Shown: positions 8,586 through 18,044, counted from the stretch's first letter. The stretch: DNA of 64,000 bases from Candidatus Gastranaerophilales bacterium (GCA_910587815.1 CAJUNK010000003.1:92032-156031); one strand, 5' to 3'. The notes: generated from the letters alone by a model not told the origin. A program made the numbers and translations.

Positions 8586-9594
8586 AAGAGTATTAATTTC
8601 AGGGTATATTGGTTTTCAAAATTTTGGAGATGATGCAATTTTAGGGTTACTCTCTAAGTATTTAAAAAGACAAAATTGCGAAGTAACCGCATTTTCATCA
8701 GACCCTGAAAGCACAAAAAGGACTTTTAAAATTAATGCACTAAATTATATGAATTTCTTTCATATACTTTGGGGTGTTTTTGATACACATGTATTAATTA
8801 GCGGAGGAGGCAGCCTGATACAAAATGGTACAGGTTCTTTAAGCCTTTTATATTATCTATTTATTATTGCACTTGCAAAATTCTTCCGCAAAAAAGTGAT
8901 AATATTTGCACAAGGAATAGGGCCGGTTTATGGAAAAAAATATCAATGGCTGACTAAAAAAATCCTTAAAGGTTGCGATTTAATACTTGTACGCGATGTG
9001 TTCTCTCAAAGAATTTTAAAGAAATGGGGAATAAACTCTAGATATGTAATAGACCCTGCTTGGGATTTAAAGTGCCCTGAAAGAGACAATCAAAATTGCG
9101 TTGGCGTGCAACTTAGAAACTATAGATTCTTGCATCCAACACTATTAAAAGAACTTGCCAAATACATAGGAATATACTTTGGAGACAGAAGAATTAAAAT
9201 TTTCTCACTCCAAAATTCACAAGATTCAGAACTCGCATATCAATTTGAATACTGGTTAAAAGCACAATGTTCCGATATTTCAACTGAAGTTATAGTGCCG
9301 CGTTCACACAGACATTTATTAGAAGAATTTGCGCATTTAGAATATCTTTTTGCTATGAGATACCATGCTGTTCTTATGGCTTTAAAAATGGGTGTCAAAG
9401 TACTGCCAATATCATACGATGTAAAAGTAAAAAATCTTGCTGACGAATTTAACATCCCATACATTGAAGCATGTGAAGAAAGTGATTATTACGCCTACAT
9501 AAGGGATTTGAAAAATTACACAGAAGATGAATACTTTGAAAGAAGAAGAACAGAAAGCTTTAACTGGGAAGTATTAAACCGCTATATTAAATAA
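8578..9594 (+). CDS. csaB: Polysaccharide pyruvyl transferase CsaB
   Basis: Transfers pyruvate from phosphoenolpyruvate to a cell-wall glycan, making the ketal that SLH-domain surface proteins bind in many bacteria. The start MGKRVLISGYIGFQNFGDDA and the internal GGGSLIQ, QGIGPV and RYHAVL motifs are family hallmarks. I chose ATG 8578 over the in-frame ATG at 8566, because the shorter form matches the family start and overlaps the kinase stop codon directly (TATGGGTAA). If SLH proteins are encoded elsewhere, this gene would supply their anchor. Confidence 0.88.
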   Translation: MGKRVLISGYIGFQNFGDDAILGLLSKYLKRQNCEVTAFSSDPESTKRTFKINALNYMNFFHILWGVFDTHVLISGGGSLIQNGTGSLSLLYYLFIIALAKFFRKKVIIFAQGIGPVYGKKYQWLTKKILKGCDLILVRDVFSQRILKKWGINSRYVIDPAWDLKCPERDNQNCVGVQLRNYRFLHPTLLKELAKYIGIYFGDRRIKIFSLQNSQDSELAYQFEYWLKAQCSDISTEVIVPRSHRHLLEEFAHLEYLFAMRYHAVLMALKMGVKVLPISYDVKVKNLADEFNIPYIEACEESDYYAYIRDLKNYTEDEYFERRRTESFNWEVLNRYIK

Positions 9595-9610
9595 AAAGAA
9601 AGCAAGAAAT

Positions 9611-10843
9611 ATGATTATTCCAAGCATAGATTTAATGGATGGCAAAGCTGTTCAATTAAGACAAGGAAAAGAAAAAGTTTTAGAAAAAGACAATGTTATT
9701 GAACTTGCAAAATATTATGCAAGATTTGGTGAAATTGCAGTAATAGACCTTGATGCTGCTATGAACAAAGACAGCGACAATGAAGAAATTATCCGCCAAA
9801 TATGTAAAGTAGCAGAATGTCGCGTAGGCGGAGGCATCAGGGATGTTGAGAAAGCAAAAAGAATAATATCTTATGGTGCTAAAAAAATCATCATAGGCAC
9901 AGCTGCAAATGAAAATTTCTTATCAAAACTGCCAAAAGACAGAGTTATTGTTGCAATTGATTCAAGGAACGGTAAAATTACTGTGGATGGCTGGCAAACA
10001 GATACTGAAGTATCCACACAAGCCCACGTACAAAGATTTGGAGATTTTTGTTCCGGCTTTTTATACACAATAGTTGAAAAAGAAGGCATGCTGCAAGGTA
10101 CAAACCTGGATGCATTTAGAGCTATTAGAGAAATTACAAACAAACCAATTGTTGCAGCAGGCGGTATCAGCACAATTGATGAAATTCGAGAACTTGAAAG
10201 AATGGATATTTCTTGCCAGTTAGGAATGTCTATTTACACAGGAAAAATAAACCTTGAAGATGCATTTTGCGCTTGTCTTGATTTTGACAAATCAAAAGAC
10301 GGTTTAATACCAACGATAGTACAAGATAAAAATACAAAACAAGTTTTAATGCTTGCATATTCAAACAGAGAATCTGTTATAAAATCATTAACCACAGGAA
10401 AAGCAACTTATTTTAGCCGCTCTAGAAAAAATTTATGGACAAAAGGTGAAACATCCGGCAATACTCAAGAGCTTGTGTGCGCTAAATTTGATTGTGATAA
10501 AGATACAATTCTATATAAAGTAATACAAAACGGGAATGCTTGTCATTTAGATAGATACAGCTGCTTTGAAGATAAAGATTTTTCTTTATATGAACTTTAC
10601 AAATTAATTTTAGATAGAAAAACAAAAATGCCAGAAGGCTCTTATACTACTAAACTTTTCCGAGATCAGTTTTATTTAAAAAGAAAAATCATGGAAGAAG
10701 CTTTTGAAACCGTAAATTTTGAAATGGGAGACGGCCTTGGCTGGGAAGCTGCGGATTTAATTTACCACTTATTGGTATTTATGGCAGATAATGATATTGC
10801 ACCAAATGATATTATAAATAATTTAGCATCCAGAGCAAAATAG
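9611..10843 (+). CDS. hisA-hisIE: HisA-HisI-HisE trifunctional histidine biosynthesis fusion
   Basis: One 410-residue chain joins three histidine enzymes. Residues 1-228 are HisA (ProFAR isomerase), with Asp7 in PSIDL, phosphate loops VGGGIR (72-77) and AAGGIS, and the second Asp in AIDSR. Residues ~233-335 are HisI (phosphoribosyl-AMP cyclohydrolase), with SRSRKNLWTKGETSGN, the Mg/Zn residues DCDKD (294-298), Cys311 and Cys318. Residues ~345-410 are HisE (PRATP pyrophosphohydrolase), with MEEAFE and EAADLIYHLLV. All three look catalytically complete. hisD follows after 20 bp. Covalent linkage of HisA to HisIE is unusual. Confidence 0.93.
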   Translation: MIIPSIDLMDGKAVQLRQGKEKVLEKDNVIELAKYYARFGEIAVIDLDAAMNKDSDNEEIIRQICKVAECRVGGGIRDVEKAKRIISYGAKKIIIGTAANENFLSKLPKDRVIVAIDSRNGKITVDGWQTDTEVSTQAHVQRFGDFCSGFLYTIVEKEGMLQGTNLDAFRAIREITNKPIVAAGGISTIDEIRELERMDISCQLGMSIYTGKINLEDAFCACLDFDKSKDGLIPTIVQDKNTKQVLMLAYSNRESVIKSLTTGKATYFSRSRKNLWTKGETSGNTQELVCAKFDCDKDTILYKVIQNGNACHLDRYSCFEDKDFSLYELYKLILDRKTKMPEGSYTTKLFRDQFYLKRKIMEEAFETVNFEMGDGLGWEAADLIYHLLVFMADNDIAPNDIINNLASRAK

Positions 10844-10863
10844 CGCACAAAAGAGCACCAAAA

Positions 10864-12135
10864 ATGAAAATTTACAAAAAAGACGACCTCAAAAATAAAG
10901 ATTTTATAAAAGATTTTTATTCTGAAATTGAATTTGAAGCATTGAATAATGTTTCAGAAATTATTGAAAATGTTAAATTAAACAAAGATTCCGCCCTTAT
11001 TTACTATGCAAAAACCTTTAATGACGGCGATTTTTGTTCAGCAGATGATTTTTTAGTTTCAGAAGATGAAATAGAAGAAGCATATAAAAAAACAGATAAA
11101 AATATCATTGATGCAATAAAAAAAGCACACAAAAATGTGTTTGAATTTTCTAAAAAACAATTTGAATGTATTAAAAATTTAGAAATAAAAATGGAAAATT
11201 CAACATTGGGACATAGAATTATACCTTTAAATCGCATATTGTGCTATGTTCCTGGTGGAAATTATCCACTGCCAAGCTCATGCATTATGACTGTAACTCC
11301 TGCAAAAGTAGTTGGGGTCAGTGAAATTTATCTAACTTCCCCAAAAATAAAACCGCAAACTATTGTTGCAGCGCATATTGCAGGGGCTGATAAAATTTAC
11401 AAACTGGGTGGAGCACAGGCAGTTTCTGCTTTTGCATTTGGAACAGAAAGTATTTTACCTGTAGATAAAATTGTGGGGCCTGGAAATAAATATGTTACAT
11501 TTGCAAAAAAATATGTATATGGCAAATGCGATATTGATTTTTTAGCAGGACCTTCTGAAGTTTTAATTATTGCAGATGAAAATGCTAATCCACACCTTAT
11601 CAGCGCAGATATGCTGGCGCAGTGTGAACATGATATAGATGCAAGAGCGTATTTGGTCACAACAAGTGAAAAACTTGCACATGAAGTTCAAAAATCAGCA
11701 AAAAATCAACTTGAAACATTAAAAACAAAAAATATAGCACAAATTTCTTTTGAAAAATCAGCTGCAATTATTGTGGATAACATTAATGAAGCCATTGACA
11801 TCAGCAACCAAAGAGCACCTGAACATTTAGAGTTAATGTTCGATAATGCTGAACAATATGTTGAAAAATTTAAAAATTACGGTTCACTTTTTATAGGTCA
11901 AAATTGTGCAGAAGTTTTTGGAGATTATTGTTCTGGCACAAATCATGTTTTACCCACAAATAAAGCTGCAAGATACACGGGAGGCCTTAGCGTTTTTGAT
12001 TTTATCAAAATTTTAACCTACCAGAATATAGATAAAAATTATGCTGATACACTTGCAAAAACTGCATCCAGCTTGGCATCAGCAGAAGGATTATTTGCCC
12101 ATAAGCTTGCTTCTGATTTAAGAAAAAACCAATAA
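10864..12135 (+). CDS. hisD: Histidinol dehydrogenase
   Basis: Performs the last two oxidations of histidine synthesis, histidinol to histidine, with NAD and a catalytic zinc. The 423-residue length is standard. Recognisable segments are YVPGG.YPLPSS, the GPGN(K)YV loop, AGPSE, the catalytic RAPEHLEL near residue 321 and the zinc-site region GDYCSGTNHVLPT. It lies between the hisA-IE fusion and a DUF374 gene with gaps of 20 and 16 bp, so it belongs to the same operon. Confidence 0.95.
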   Translation: MKIYKKDDLKNKDFIKDFYSEIEFEALNNVSEIIENVKLNKDSALIYYAKTFNDGDFCSADDFLVSEDEIEEAYKKTDKNIIDAIKKAHKNVFEFSKKQFECIKNLEIKMENSTLGHRIIPLNRILCYVPGGNYPLPSSCIMTVTPAKVVGVSEIYLTSPKIKPQTIVAAHIAGADKIYKLGGAQAVSAFAFGTESILPVDKIVGPGNKYVTFAKKYVYGKCDIDFLAGPSEVLIIADENANPHLISADMLAQCEHDIDARAYLVTTSEKLAHEVQKSAKNQLETLKTKNIAQISFEKSAAIIVDNINEAIDISNQRAPEHLELMFDNAEQYVEKFKNYGSLFIGQNCAEVFGDYCSGTNHVLPTNKAARYTGGLSVFDFIKILTYQNIDKNYADTLAKTASSLASAEGLFAHKLASDLRKNQ

Positions 12136-12151
12136 TACAGGAAAATAAATA

Positions 12152-12853
12152 ATGAGAATAAATCTTAAATTTATAGATAAAGACAAACAATATAAGTTTT
12201 TTGGATTTTTAGTAAAAGTTGCTTTTCATATAAAAAAACATTTTTATGATTGCAAAGTAATAAATTATCCAAAAGGTTTAGATGGCTGTCTTTTTGCAAT
12301 GTGGCATTCAAGACAATGCGGCGTTTATGGTATTCCTGAGCGCGAAAAGTTGCATTGCCTTATAAGTAATTCGAAAGATGGTGAAATAATTGCAACAGCA
12401 GCAGAATCTTTGGGCATAAAAACCGTACGTGGTTCTGCACAAAGAGGAGGTGCTAAAGCATCTCTTGAAATTTTAGATGTTTTAAAAGAAAACAATAATG
12501 TTGCAATCACAATTGATGGACCACGCGGACCAAAAGAAATTGTAAAAAAAGGAATAGTTGAAATTGCAAAAATCTCTGGTAAACCAATTGTACCAATGGC
12601 TTGGGATAATCCCGGACGAGGTTTTATGAAATTAAAAACCTGGGATGAGTTTTGTTTTCCCCTGTTTTGCAAAAAACTATGTCTTCTTTGCGGAAATCCA
12701 ATATATGTAAACAAAGACGCTGATGATGATGAAATTGAAAAAATCAGAAAAAAAATTGAAGACGATTTAACCATGCTTTACAATGAAGTACACAAAAATT
12801 TCTTAGAATATTATAAAAACGGCACCAATCCTTATAAAAACAGTTCAAAATAA
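12152..12853 (+). CDS. DUF374-type lysophospholipid acyltransferase family protein
   Basis: A 233-residue acyltransferase-like protein. The family hallmarks are WHSRQ (acyltransferase HxxxxD-like block) near residue 52, SKDGEI, then TIDGPRGPKE near residue 118 and VPMAW. DUF374 proteins relate to lipid A acyltransferases (LpxL/LpxM) and are found in diderm bacteria; the acyl acceptor is unknown here. A membrane-associated role in outer-membrane lipid synthesis is the most likely reading. It is the last gene of the pfkB-csaB-his operon. Confidence 0.8.
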   Translation: MRINLKFIDKDKQYKFFGFLVKVAFHIKKHFYDCKVINYPKGLDGCLFAMWHSRQCGVYGIPEREKLHCLISNSKDGEIIATAAESLGIKTVRGSAQRGGAKASLEILDVLKENNNVAITIDGPRGPKEIVKKGIVEIAKISGKPIVPMAWDNPGRGFMKLKTWDEFCFPLFCKKLCLLCGNPIYVNKDADDDEIEKIRKKIEDDLTMLYNEVHKNFLEYYKNGTNPYKNSSK

Positions 12854-12919
12854 AATAGCAGAGCAAAATAGCAAAATATTTTATTCATCAGTTTTATATG
12901 GAACAAATGAGAGTAGCTG

Positions 12920-13156
12920 ATGCAAATAAAATCAAACAACATAAAATATACTCCCCTATTGCCCTGCAACAAAACAATAGCAGGCGGCCTTCATTCGGGG
13001 GAGGGTATAACAAATCCCGAATTCAACAACACAATAAGTAAATCTGTTTTTCCAAGCAGTGAAAACCTGAAAGCGTTCTATGCACTTAATTTTTCATCAA
13101 GCCTTTCAAATATAAATTTTACTGCAAATAGGATAAATAAAAAAGTTTTCCATTAA
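12920..13156 (+). pseudogene. N-terminal fragment of a frameshifted HNH endonuclease gene
   Basis: Reads 78 codons from an ATG with a GAGAG-like ribosome site and stops at 13154-13156. The text is polar (Asn/Ser-rich, ending ANRINKKVFH). The next open frame, one frame over, continues with SFPLTKYHDKISCPCCGEKM and then the HNH protein. Adding one A to the A6 run at 13139-13144 would join them as NRINKKSFPLTKYHDKI. This fragment is therefore probably the native N-terminus of the HNH protein, split by a one-base slip or assembly error. Confidence 0.55.
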
Positions 13157-14076
13157 CAAAATACCATGACAAAATAAGCTGCCCATGCTGTGGTGAAAAA
13201 ATGGTAAATTTTGATTGGGAAGAAGCTGAAGCGTTTGCAAAAAATATCTCTGCAAAAAAAGGTGATGAACTTGCAGAAACTTTGCATACAAACATTAATG
13301 AATTTCAATATTCAAAAAGAAAATTGGTTGAAAAACTAGCAGGTGCAGCCCCAAAATTTCCAGAGAAAAACATATCAGAGCTTTTAGGTACAGTTTCAGA
13401 AGAATATATAGATAAATTAAGAAAAAAACAAAAAAATGTTATTTGCCAAATGGCAGATGAATTAAAAAATAAAGCACATAGCCATAGAGCTGCTATTATT
13501 GACTGGCAAAATTTTCAAATAGATAGAATTACAAACGCAAAAGATGAAGGTGATTTCAAAAATTCAAGGCTGATAAAATCTTTTATCAGTTTAGCTGAAA
13601 AATATAATGTCAACCTGACAGATAGAAAAATTAATACTTATAACAATAGGCTTCCAAACTCTAAAAGAGATATTGAAGCATTTGTTGTAAAATACCAAAG
13701 AAGAAAACCTTACGAAACCGCTTGTGAACTTATTAAAAATACAACACCTACCTTAGAACACATTATCCCATTCAGCAAAAGTGAAAATAATAATTATGGC
13801 AACTTGCTTTTAATGTGTAGTGATTGCAACAGTGCAAGAGGAAATACAAAATATAGTGAATTTTTAAATTTATTTCCAGAAATGAGACATAATATTAATA
13901 AATATTTTAAAGATATTGAAAAACTGGTTCAAAACAATAGAAATGATTTAAAATTAAAAAATATGTACAAGTCCTATATCAGAGATGCAAAAACCACGCT
14001 AAATCAATATACAGATGGAAGAATAAGCATAGAAACTGTAAAAAAATCACAAAAAAAGCGCTCACCAAAAAAATAG
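13141..14076 (+). CDS. HNH endonuclease (C-terminal part of a split gene)
   Basis: The frame opens at 13141, just after a stop; the first ATG is 13201 (291 codons), but that start would cut through a zinc-binding CPCCGEKM motif lying immediately before it, so translation probably began further upstream. The nuclease motif is near the middle: EHIIPFSK (first His), NNNYGNLLLMC (Asn) and CSDCNSARGN (third position with Cys pair). A long charged helical region separates the two zinc elements. The frame is disrupted relative to the 78-codon open frame upstream. Target is unknown; such proteins occur in mobile or toxin-like contexts, but no immunity gene is evident beside it. Confidence 0.75.
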   Translation, partial: KSFPLTKYHDKISCPCCGEKMVNFDWEEAEAFAKNISAKKGDELAETLHTNINEFQYSKRKLVEKLAGAAPKFPEKNISELLGTVSEEYIDKLRKKQKNVICQMADELKNKAHSHRAAIIDWQNFQIDRITNAKDEGDFKNSRLIKSFISLAEKYNVNLTDRKINTYNNRLPNSKRDIEAFVVKYQRRKPYETACELIKNTTPTLEHIIPFSKSENNNYGNLLLMCSDCNSARGNTKYSEFLNLFPEMRHNINKYFKDIEKLVQNNRNDLKLKNMYKSYIRDAKTTLNQYTDGRISIETVKKSQKKRSPKK

Positions 14077-14085
14077 AAAAAATTA

Positions 14086-15246
14086 TTAAAGATTTTCATC
14101 AAGTTTTTTTATAAATTCAGGAATCTTACAAGCTTCAATTGTACCAGGAATAATTTCCCAATTAGGAAGTGCTATCTGAAGCTCATTCTTTAAATCAGCC
14201 AAAAGTCCAGGTATAATAAGCCTTTTGTTCTTAATCTTGTCTAATATATTATTTGCACTAATTACTTTTGATGCAATTTCAGCTGTAATTTTTTGGGCAG
14301 ACCAAGCTGTAAGCACACTCATACCATCTGATGGTGTAATTACAAGATATGCACCATTTGCTAAATTCGAAATTTCATTTGCAACTGCAAAATAACTCAA
14401 TGCAAAATTTGTAGTTAAAAACACATGTGCATTTTCATTAGGATTATTAAATTCATACACCTTTGATTCAACTTGTAAAGGCATTTGCGGATCAGTAAAA
14501 ATATTTTGTCTTAAAATAAAAAGGGTGGTAAAAAGCGCTTCATCAAAAACATCAAAAAGAAGTAAAGATGCATATTTGCAAATATATGCACAAGCCTTTG
14601 CACAAATTGTTTCAATACAAGAATCTTTTATATGAATAAATACAGGCTTTGAATAATCTTCATCTCTTTCTATTATCGCTTTTTGGCGTATAAATTGAAG
14701 AGTAGATAATGTTTTTTGAAAAGCTTCATCCGCCACTTCTTGCAACAACCTTAAATCATCTAAAGAAACAAAATTTAAACCTTTTTCTTTAATTTTTTCT
14801 ATTGCGGCTTCTTTTTTTTCAAAACTCGCTTCTTTTAGGCAAACTCCTTCCACAGTATATGTTTCACCAATTTGTTCAATTTTGAATTTTGAAATTTTAT
14901 CAAGCACTTTATCAAAATTTTTATTATTACAATCCAGCATAACAATAAGCGGAGGAGGGTTTATAAAGGTTTTATCATGTCTAAACATTACCTTTTCACC
15001 ACCAACAACTAAATCTTTTGCGCTGCCTTTAATTACCACTGTTTCTTGCTGTATTTTGTTTGCATAAGATAATTTCTCAATTAATTCCTGCGGCAGATGC
15101 GGACAAATTTTATAATCAATTTCGCCTTTGGCTAATTTTACAGCAAACATCATGCAGCCAGAAGAACCGCACTTTTTACAGTTAGCATTTTCCGTTTTCT
15201 TTGCTGCGGGCAAAAATTTAAAAATTTCCATCGTACCAAGACTCAT
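14086..15246 (-). CDS. acsC: Corrinoid iron-sulfur protein large subunit (acetyl-CoA decarbonylase/synthase gamma)
   Basis: The methyl-carrying CFeSP large subunit of the Wood-Ljungdahl pathway binds a corrinoid and a low-potential [4Fe-4S] cluster. The cluster motif is Cys-x2-Cys-x4-Cys-x16-Cys within the first ~50 residues (NCKKCGSSGC...KICPHLP). The C-terminal part with ITPSDGMSVLTAWSAQKITAE fits the cobamide-binding domain. At 386 residues it is shorter than the usual ~440. ATG 15246 is chosen because GGAGG precedes it by 5 bp and it overlaps the acsD stop (ATGA); six upstream codons are read only in the longer frame. It lacks the HgcA NxWCAxGK-type motif. Confidence 0.82.
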   Translation of the reverse strand: MSLGTMEIFKFLPAAKKTENANCKKCGSSGCMMFAVKLAKGEIDYKICPHLPQELIEKLSYANKIQQETVVIKGSAKDLVVGGEKVMFRHDKTFINPPPLIVMLDCNNKNFDKVLDKISKFKIEQIGETYTVEGVCLKEASFEKKEAAIEKIKEKGLNFVSLDDLRLLQEVADEAFQKTLSTLQFIRQKAIIERDEDYSKPVFIHIKDSCIETICAKACAYICKYASLLLFDVFDEALFTTLFILRQNIFTDPQMPLQVESKVYEFNNPNENAHVFLTTNFALSYFAVANEISNLANGAYLVITPSDGMSVLTAWSAQKITAEIASKVISANNILDKIKNKRLIIPGLLADLKNELQIALPNWEIIPGTIEACKIPEFIKKLDENL

Positions 15247-16127
15247 AAAGCCTCCATATTGCAAGAAAATGTTGAGCTTGCACTATTTTTACCAAAAACA
15301 AGAGAGACAATGGTTTCAATAGTTTTAGGATTATGGCACACTACAATATCGGCTCCAGCAGTAATCAAAGCCATTGTAGTTGCAATTTCAATAGTGTGAA
15401 AACGCGTTTTTAATTCACCGCGTGTATCTTTAAAATCATCGCTTTTGGATTCTTTCGATTTAAAACTTTCTTCACCTGAAAATACAATTACGGGCGGATT
15501 CAAAGTTTTATCACCTTCTTTTTTTGCAATTTTTAGGCGTTCAATTATACTATAGCCATAATCCAGCCCCATGCCTACACATCCGGTATCTGTATCCATT
15601 AAAATATTTTCAGAAGAAAAACCCATATCCATACATAAAAGATTTAGTTCTTTCGTAAGATTAATATCAATTGGTGCGCGCAAAACAAGCTTTATTTCAT
15701 CTTTTATTGGAGATTCTAAAATGGATTCAACAATAGGTTTATAGTTTAAATCTTGTGCAAAGGCAATAATCACAGGCTTTTGCACAATTTTAACTATTTT
15801 TGGTAAAAACTTGGCATCTAAATCCTTTTGCCCTGAACCGCGCACAATTAAAGGAATTTTTGCACTTTGTTGAATTTTTTCAAATACAACAATGCTCTCA
15901 TCAATATCAGCTTCACTATCGATATTAAAATAGACAGAAACGTAGCTGGCACCTAATTTTAAAGCGCATTCTTGAGCAGATAAAAACCATCTTTCCACAT
16001 CAAAAACAATATCTGCTCCCCAAAAATTCATTAGCGGTTTTGGAAAGTTTTCCCGAATTTTTGTTAAGATTTCAATCGCAAACACAGGATTAATAGGCAT
16101 AAATACACCAGGACTGCTTGATTCCAT
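15243..16127 (-). CDS. acsD: Corrinoid iron-sulfur protein small subunit (acetyl-CoA decarbonylase/synthase delta)
   Basis: A TIM-barrel partner of AcsC. NPVFAIEI near the N-terminus, and LMDTDTGCVGMGLDYGYSI followed by ERLKIAKKEGD and PVIVFSGEESFKSKES, are clear CdhD/AcsD signatures. The ATG lies 3 bp after the ftsH stop on the same strand and the stop overlaps the acsC start by 4 bp, so ftsH-acsD-acsC form one transcription unit. At 294 residues it is close to the family's ~310. No acsB, acsE or CODH subunit is in this window, so the methyl donor and acceptor are open questions. Confidence 0.85.
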   Translation of the reverse strand: MESSSPGVFMPINPVFAIEILTKIRENFPKPLMNFWGADIVFDVERWFLSAQECALKLGASYVSVYFNIDSEADIDESIVVFEKIQQSAKIPLIVRGSGQKDLDAKFLPKIVKIVQKPVIIAFAQDLNYKPIVESILESPIKDEIKLVLRAPIDINLTKELNLLCMDMGFSSENILMDTDTGCVGMGLDYGYSIIERLKIAKKEGDKTLNPPVIVFSGEESFKSKESKSDDFKDTRGELKTRFHTIEIATTMALITAGADIVVCHNPKTIETIVSLVFGKNSASSTFSCNMEAL

Positions 16128-16130
16128 ATA

Positions 16131-18044
16131 TTACGCTATTCCTTCATTTCTTTGTGCTTTGATTTTATCCATAATTTCTGTAAATTCTGTATCATCAAGC
16201 GTTTCGCGTTCAAGCAATTCTTTTGCAATTTTTCTTAACATATCTTCATTTTCTTTTAACAATTTATATGCAATGCCATATCTTTCATCAACAATTTTTT
16301 TCACTTCTTTATCAATTTCGGCTGCAATTTCATCAGAAAAATCCTGTGTGTGGCCAAAATCACGACCCATAAATACATGTTCTTGACTTTTACCATATTG
16401 CAAATTGCCCATTTTTTCACTCATACCATAGACAGTGACCATTTTTCTTGCAATTGCTGTAACTTTTTCAAGGTCGTTAGATGCTCCTGTAGTGATATTT
16501 TCAGGCCCATAAATAATTTCTTCAGCCACCCTGCCACCAAGTGTCATGGTTATTCTATCCAAAAGCTGATTTTTCTTTAGGGTAAGATGATCTTTTTCAG
16601 GCAAAACGGTTGTTATACCAAGCGCCATGCCTCTAGGTATAATTGAAACTTTGTGCAATGGATCACAATTATCCAAAAGCAAGGCAAGAAGAGCATGACC
16701 CACTTCATGATGGGCAGTATTTTCCTTTTCTTCATCAGAAATAATTCTGGATTTTTTCTCAGGTCCAGCCATAACTTTATCAATAGCCTCATCTAGATGT
16801 TCCATAGAAATTTCTGTATGATTGTGGCGCGCACTTAAAAGCGCAGCTTCATTAAGCAAATTCTGTAAATCAGCCCCAGTAAAGCCCGGAGTCCTTTTAG
16901 CAAGCACTTTTAAATCCACATCTTTTGCAAGAGGTTTATTTTTAGCATGCACATTTAAAATTTGTTCACGTCCCAAAATATCGGGTCTGTTTATTATGAT
17001 TTGACGGTCAAAACGCCCAGGTCTTAATAATGCATTATCTAAAATATCAGGCCTGTTTGTAGCTGCTAACACAATAATATTAGTGTTTTCATCAAAACCA
17101 TCCATCTCAACCAAAAGTTGATTCAAGGTTTGCTCTCTTTCATCATGGCCGCCGCCCATTCCGGCGCCCCTTTGTCGGCCTACAGCATCAATTTCATCTA
17201 TAAAAATTATGCAAGGCTGATGTTTTTTCGCCTGTTCAAAAAGGTCACGAACACGGCTAGCACCAACGCCTACAAACATTTCAACAAAATCAGAACCAGA
17301 TATGGAAAAGAAAGGCACACCAGCTTCACCTGCAACTGCTTTCGCCATAAGTGTTTTACCTGTACCAGGCACACCCACTAAAAGCACGCCTTTTGGAATT
17401 TTTGCGCCTAATTTAGTATACTTTTCAGCATTTTTTAAAAAGTCTACAATCTCCTCCAGTTCTTGTTTTTCCTCATCAATGCCTGCCACGTCTTTAAATG
17501 TCACTTTTACCTTATTTTCAAGCATCATTTTAGCCCTGGATTTACCGAAATTCATTGCAGCAGAACCACCTTGCTGAATTCCTTTTAAAATTAAAATAAT
17601 AAGACCTATAAAAAATAATGGAAGTAAAATTGACGCAATAGTAGAAAGTGCATTACCTTCCTGAGGCTTTTTCACGCTAATTTCAACCCCATGATTTTCT
17701 AAAAGCGGATATAGTTTTGGATCGTTTTCAGGTACACGCACTTTGTATTGAAAAGCTGGTAGTGCAGCATTTTGGGTACCCATAAGCTGGCTTGCAAAAT
17801 TATCAACAGGCTCTTTTTCGGTTTCAGTCTTAGCTTCAGATGCTTTATCCGCGTGAGGTATAGCCGTAATAAGGTCTTTAGAGATTATAACAGACTTAAT
17901 CTCATTATTTTCAACCTTTTGCACGAATTGAGAATAAGAAATTTCACTGGTAGAAGTAACAGGACCCGCAAAAACCATAGCAAGCACGATAAGCGCTATG
18001 ATTCCAACTATTATATATACCCCCAAAGACTGATTATTCTTCAT
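16131..18044 (-). CDS. ftsH: ATP-dependent zinc metalloprotease FtsH
   Basis: A membrane-anchored AAA protease that degrades misfolded membrane and short-lived regulatory proteins. Two membrane segments are seen (about 8-27 and 135-155) flanking a periplasmic domain. The AAA module has Walker A GVPGTGKT, Walker B IIFIDEID and the second region of homology ATNRPDILDNALLRPGR. The zinc protease motif is HHEVGH, with the third ligand in the NDLEKVT region. Length 637 is standard. It is the first gene of a unit with acsD and acsC. Confidence 0.97.
   Translation of the reverse strand: MKNNQSLGVYIIVGIIALIVLAMVFAGPVTSTSEISYSQFVQKVENNEIKSVIISKDLITAIPHADKASEAKTETEKEPVDNFASQLMGTQNAALPAFQYKVRVPENDPKLYPLLENHGVEISVKKPQEGNALSTIASILLPLFFIGLIILILKGIQQGGSAAMNFGKSRAKMMLENKVKVTFKDVAGIDEEKQELEEIVDFLKNAEKYTKLGAKIPKGVLLVGVPGTGKTLMAKAVAGEAGVPFFSISGSDFVEMFVGVGASRVRDLFEQAKKHQPCIIFIDEIDAVGRQRGAGMGGGHDEREQTLNQLLVEMDGFDENTNIIVLAATNRPDILDNALLRPGRFDRQIIINRPDILGREQILNVHAKNKPLAKDVDLKVLAKRTPGFTGADLQNLLNEAALLSARHNHTEISMEHLDEAIDKVMAGPEKKSRIISDEEKENTAHHEVGHALLALLLDNCDPLHKVSIIPRGMALGITTVLPEKDHLTLKKNQLLDRITMTLGGRVAEEIIYGPENITTGASNDLEKVTAIARKMVTVYGMSEKMGNLQYGKSQEHVFMGRDFGHTQDFSDEIAAEIDKEVKKIVDERYGIAYKLLKENEDMLRKIAKELLERETLDDTEFTEIMDKIKAQRNEGIA

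Noticed and set aside
14086..15246. Mercury methylation protein HgcA
   Set aside because: Related to AcsC, but the cap-helix motif and the C-terminal membrane helices of HgcA are absent, and acsD is directly coupled.
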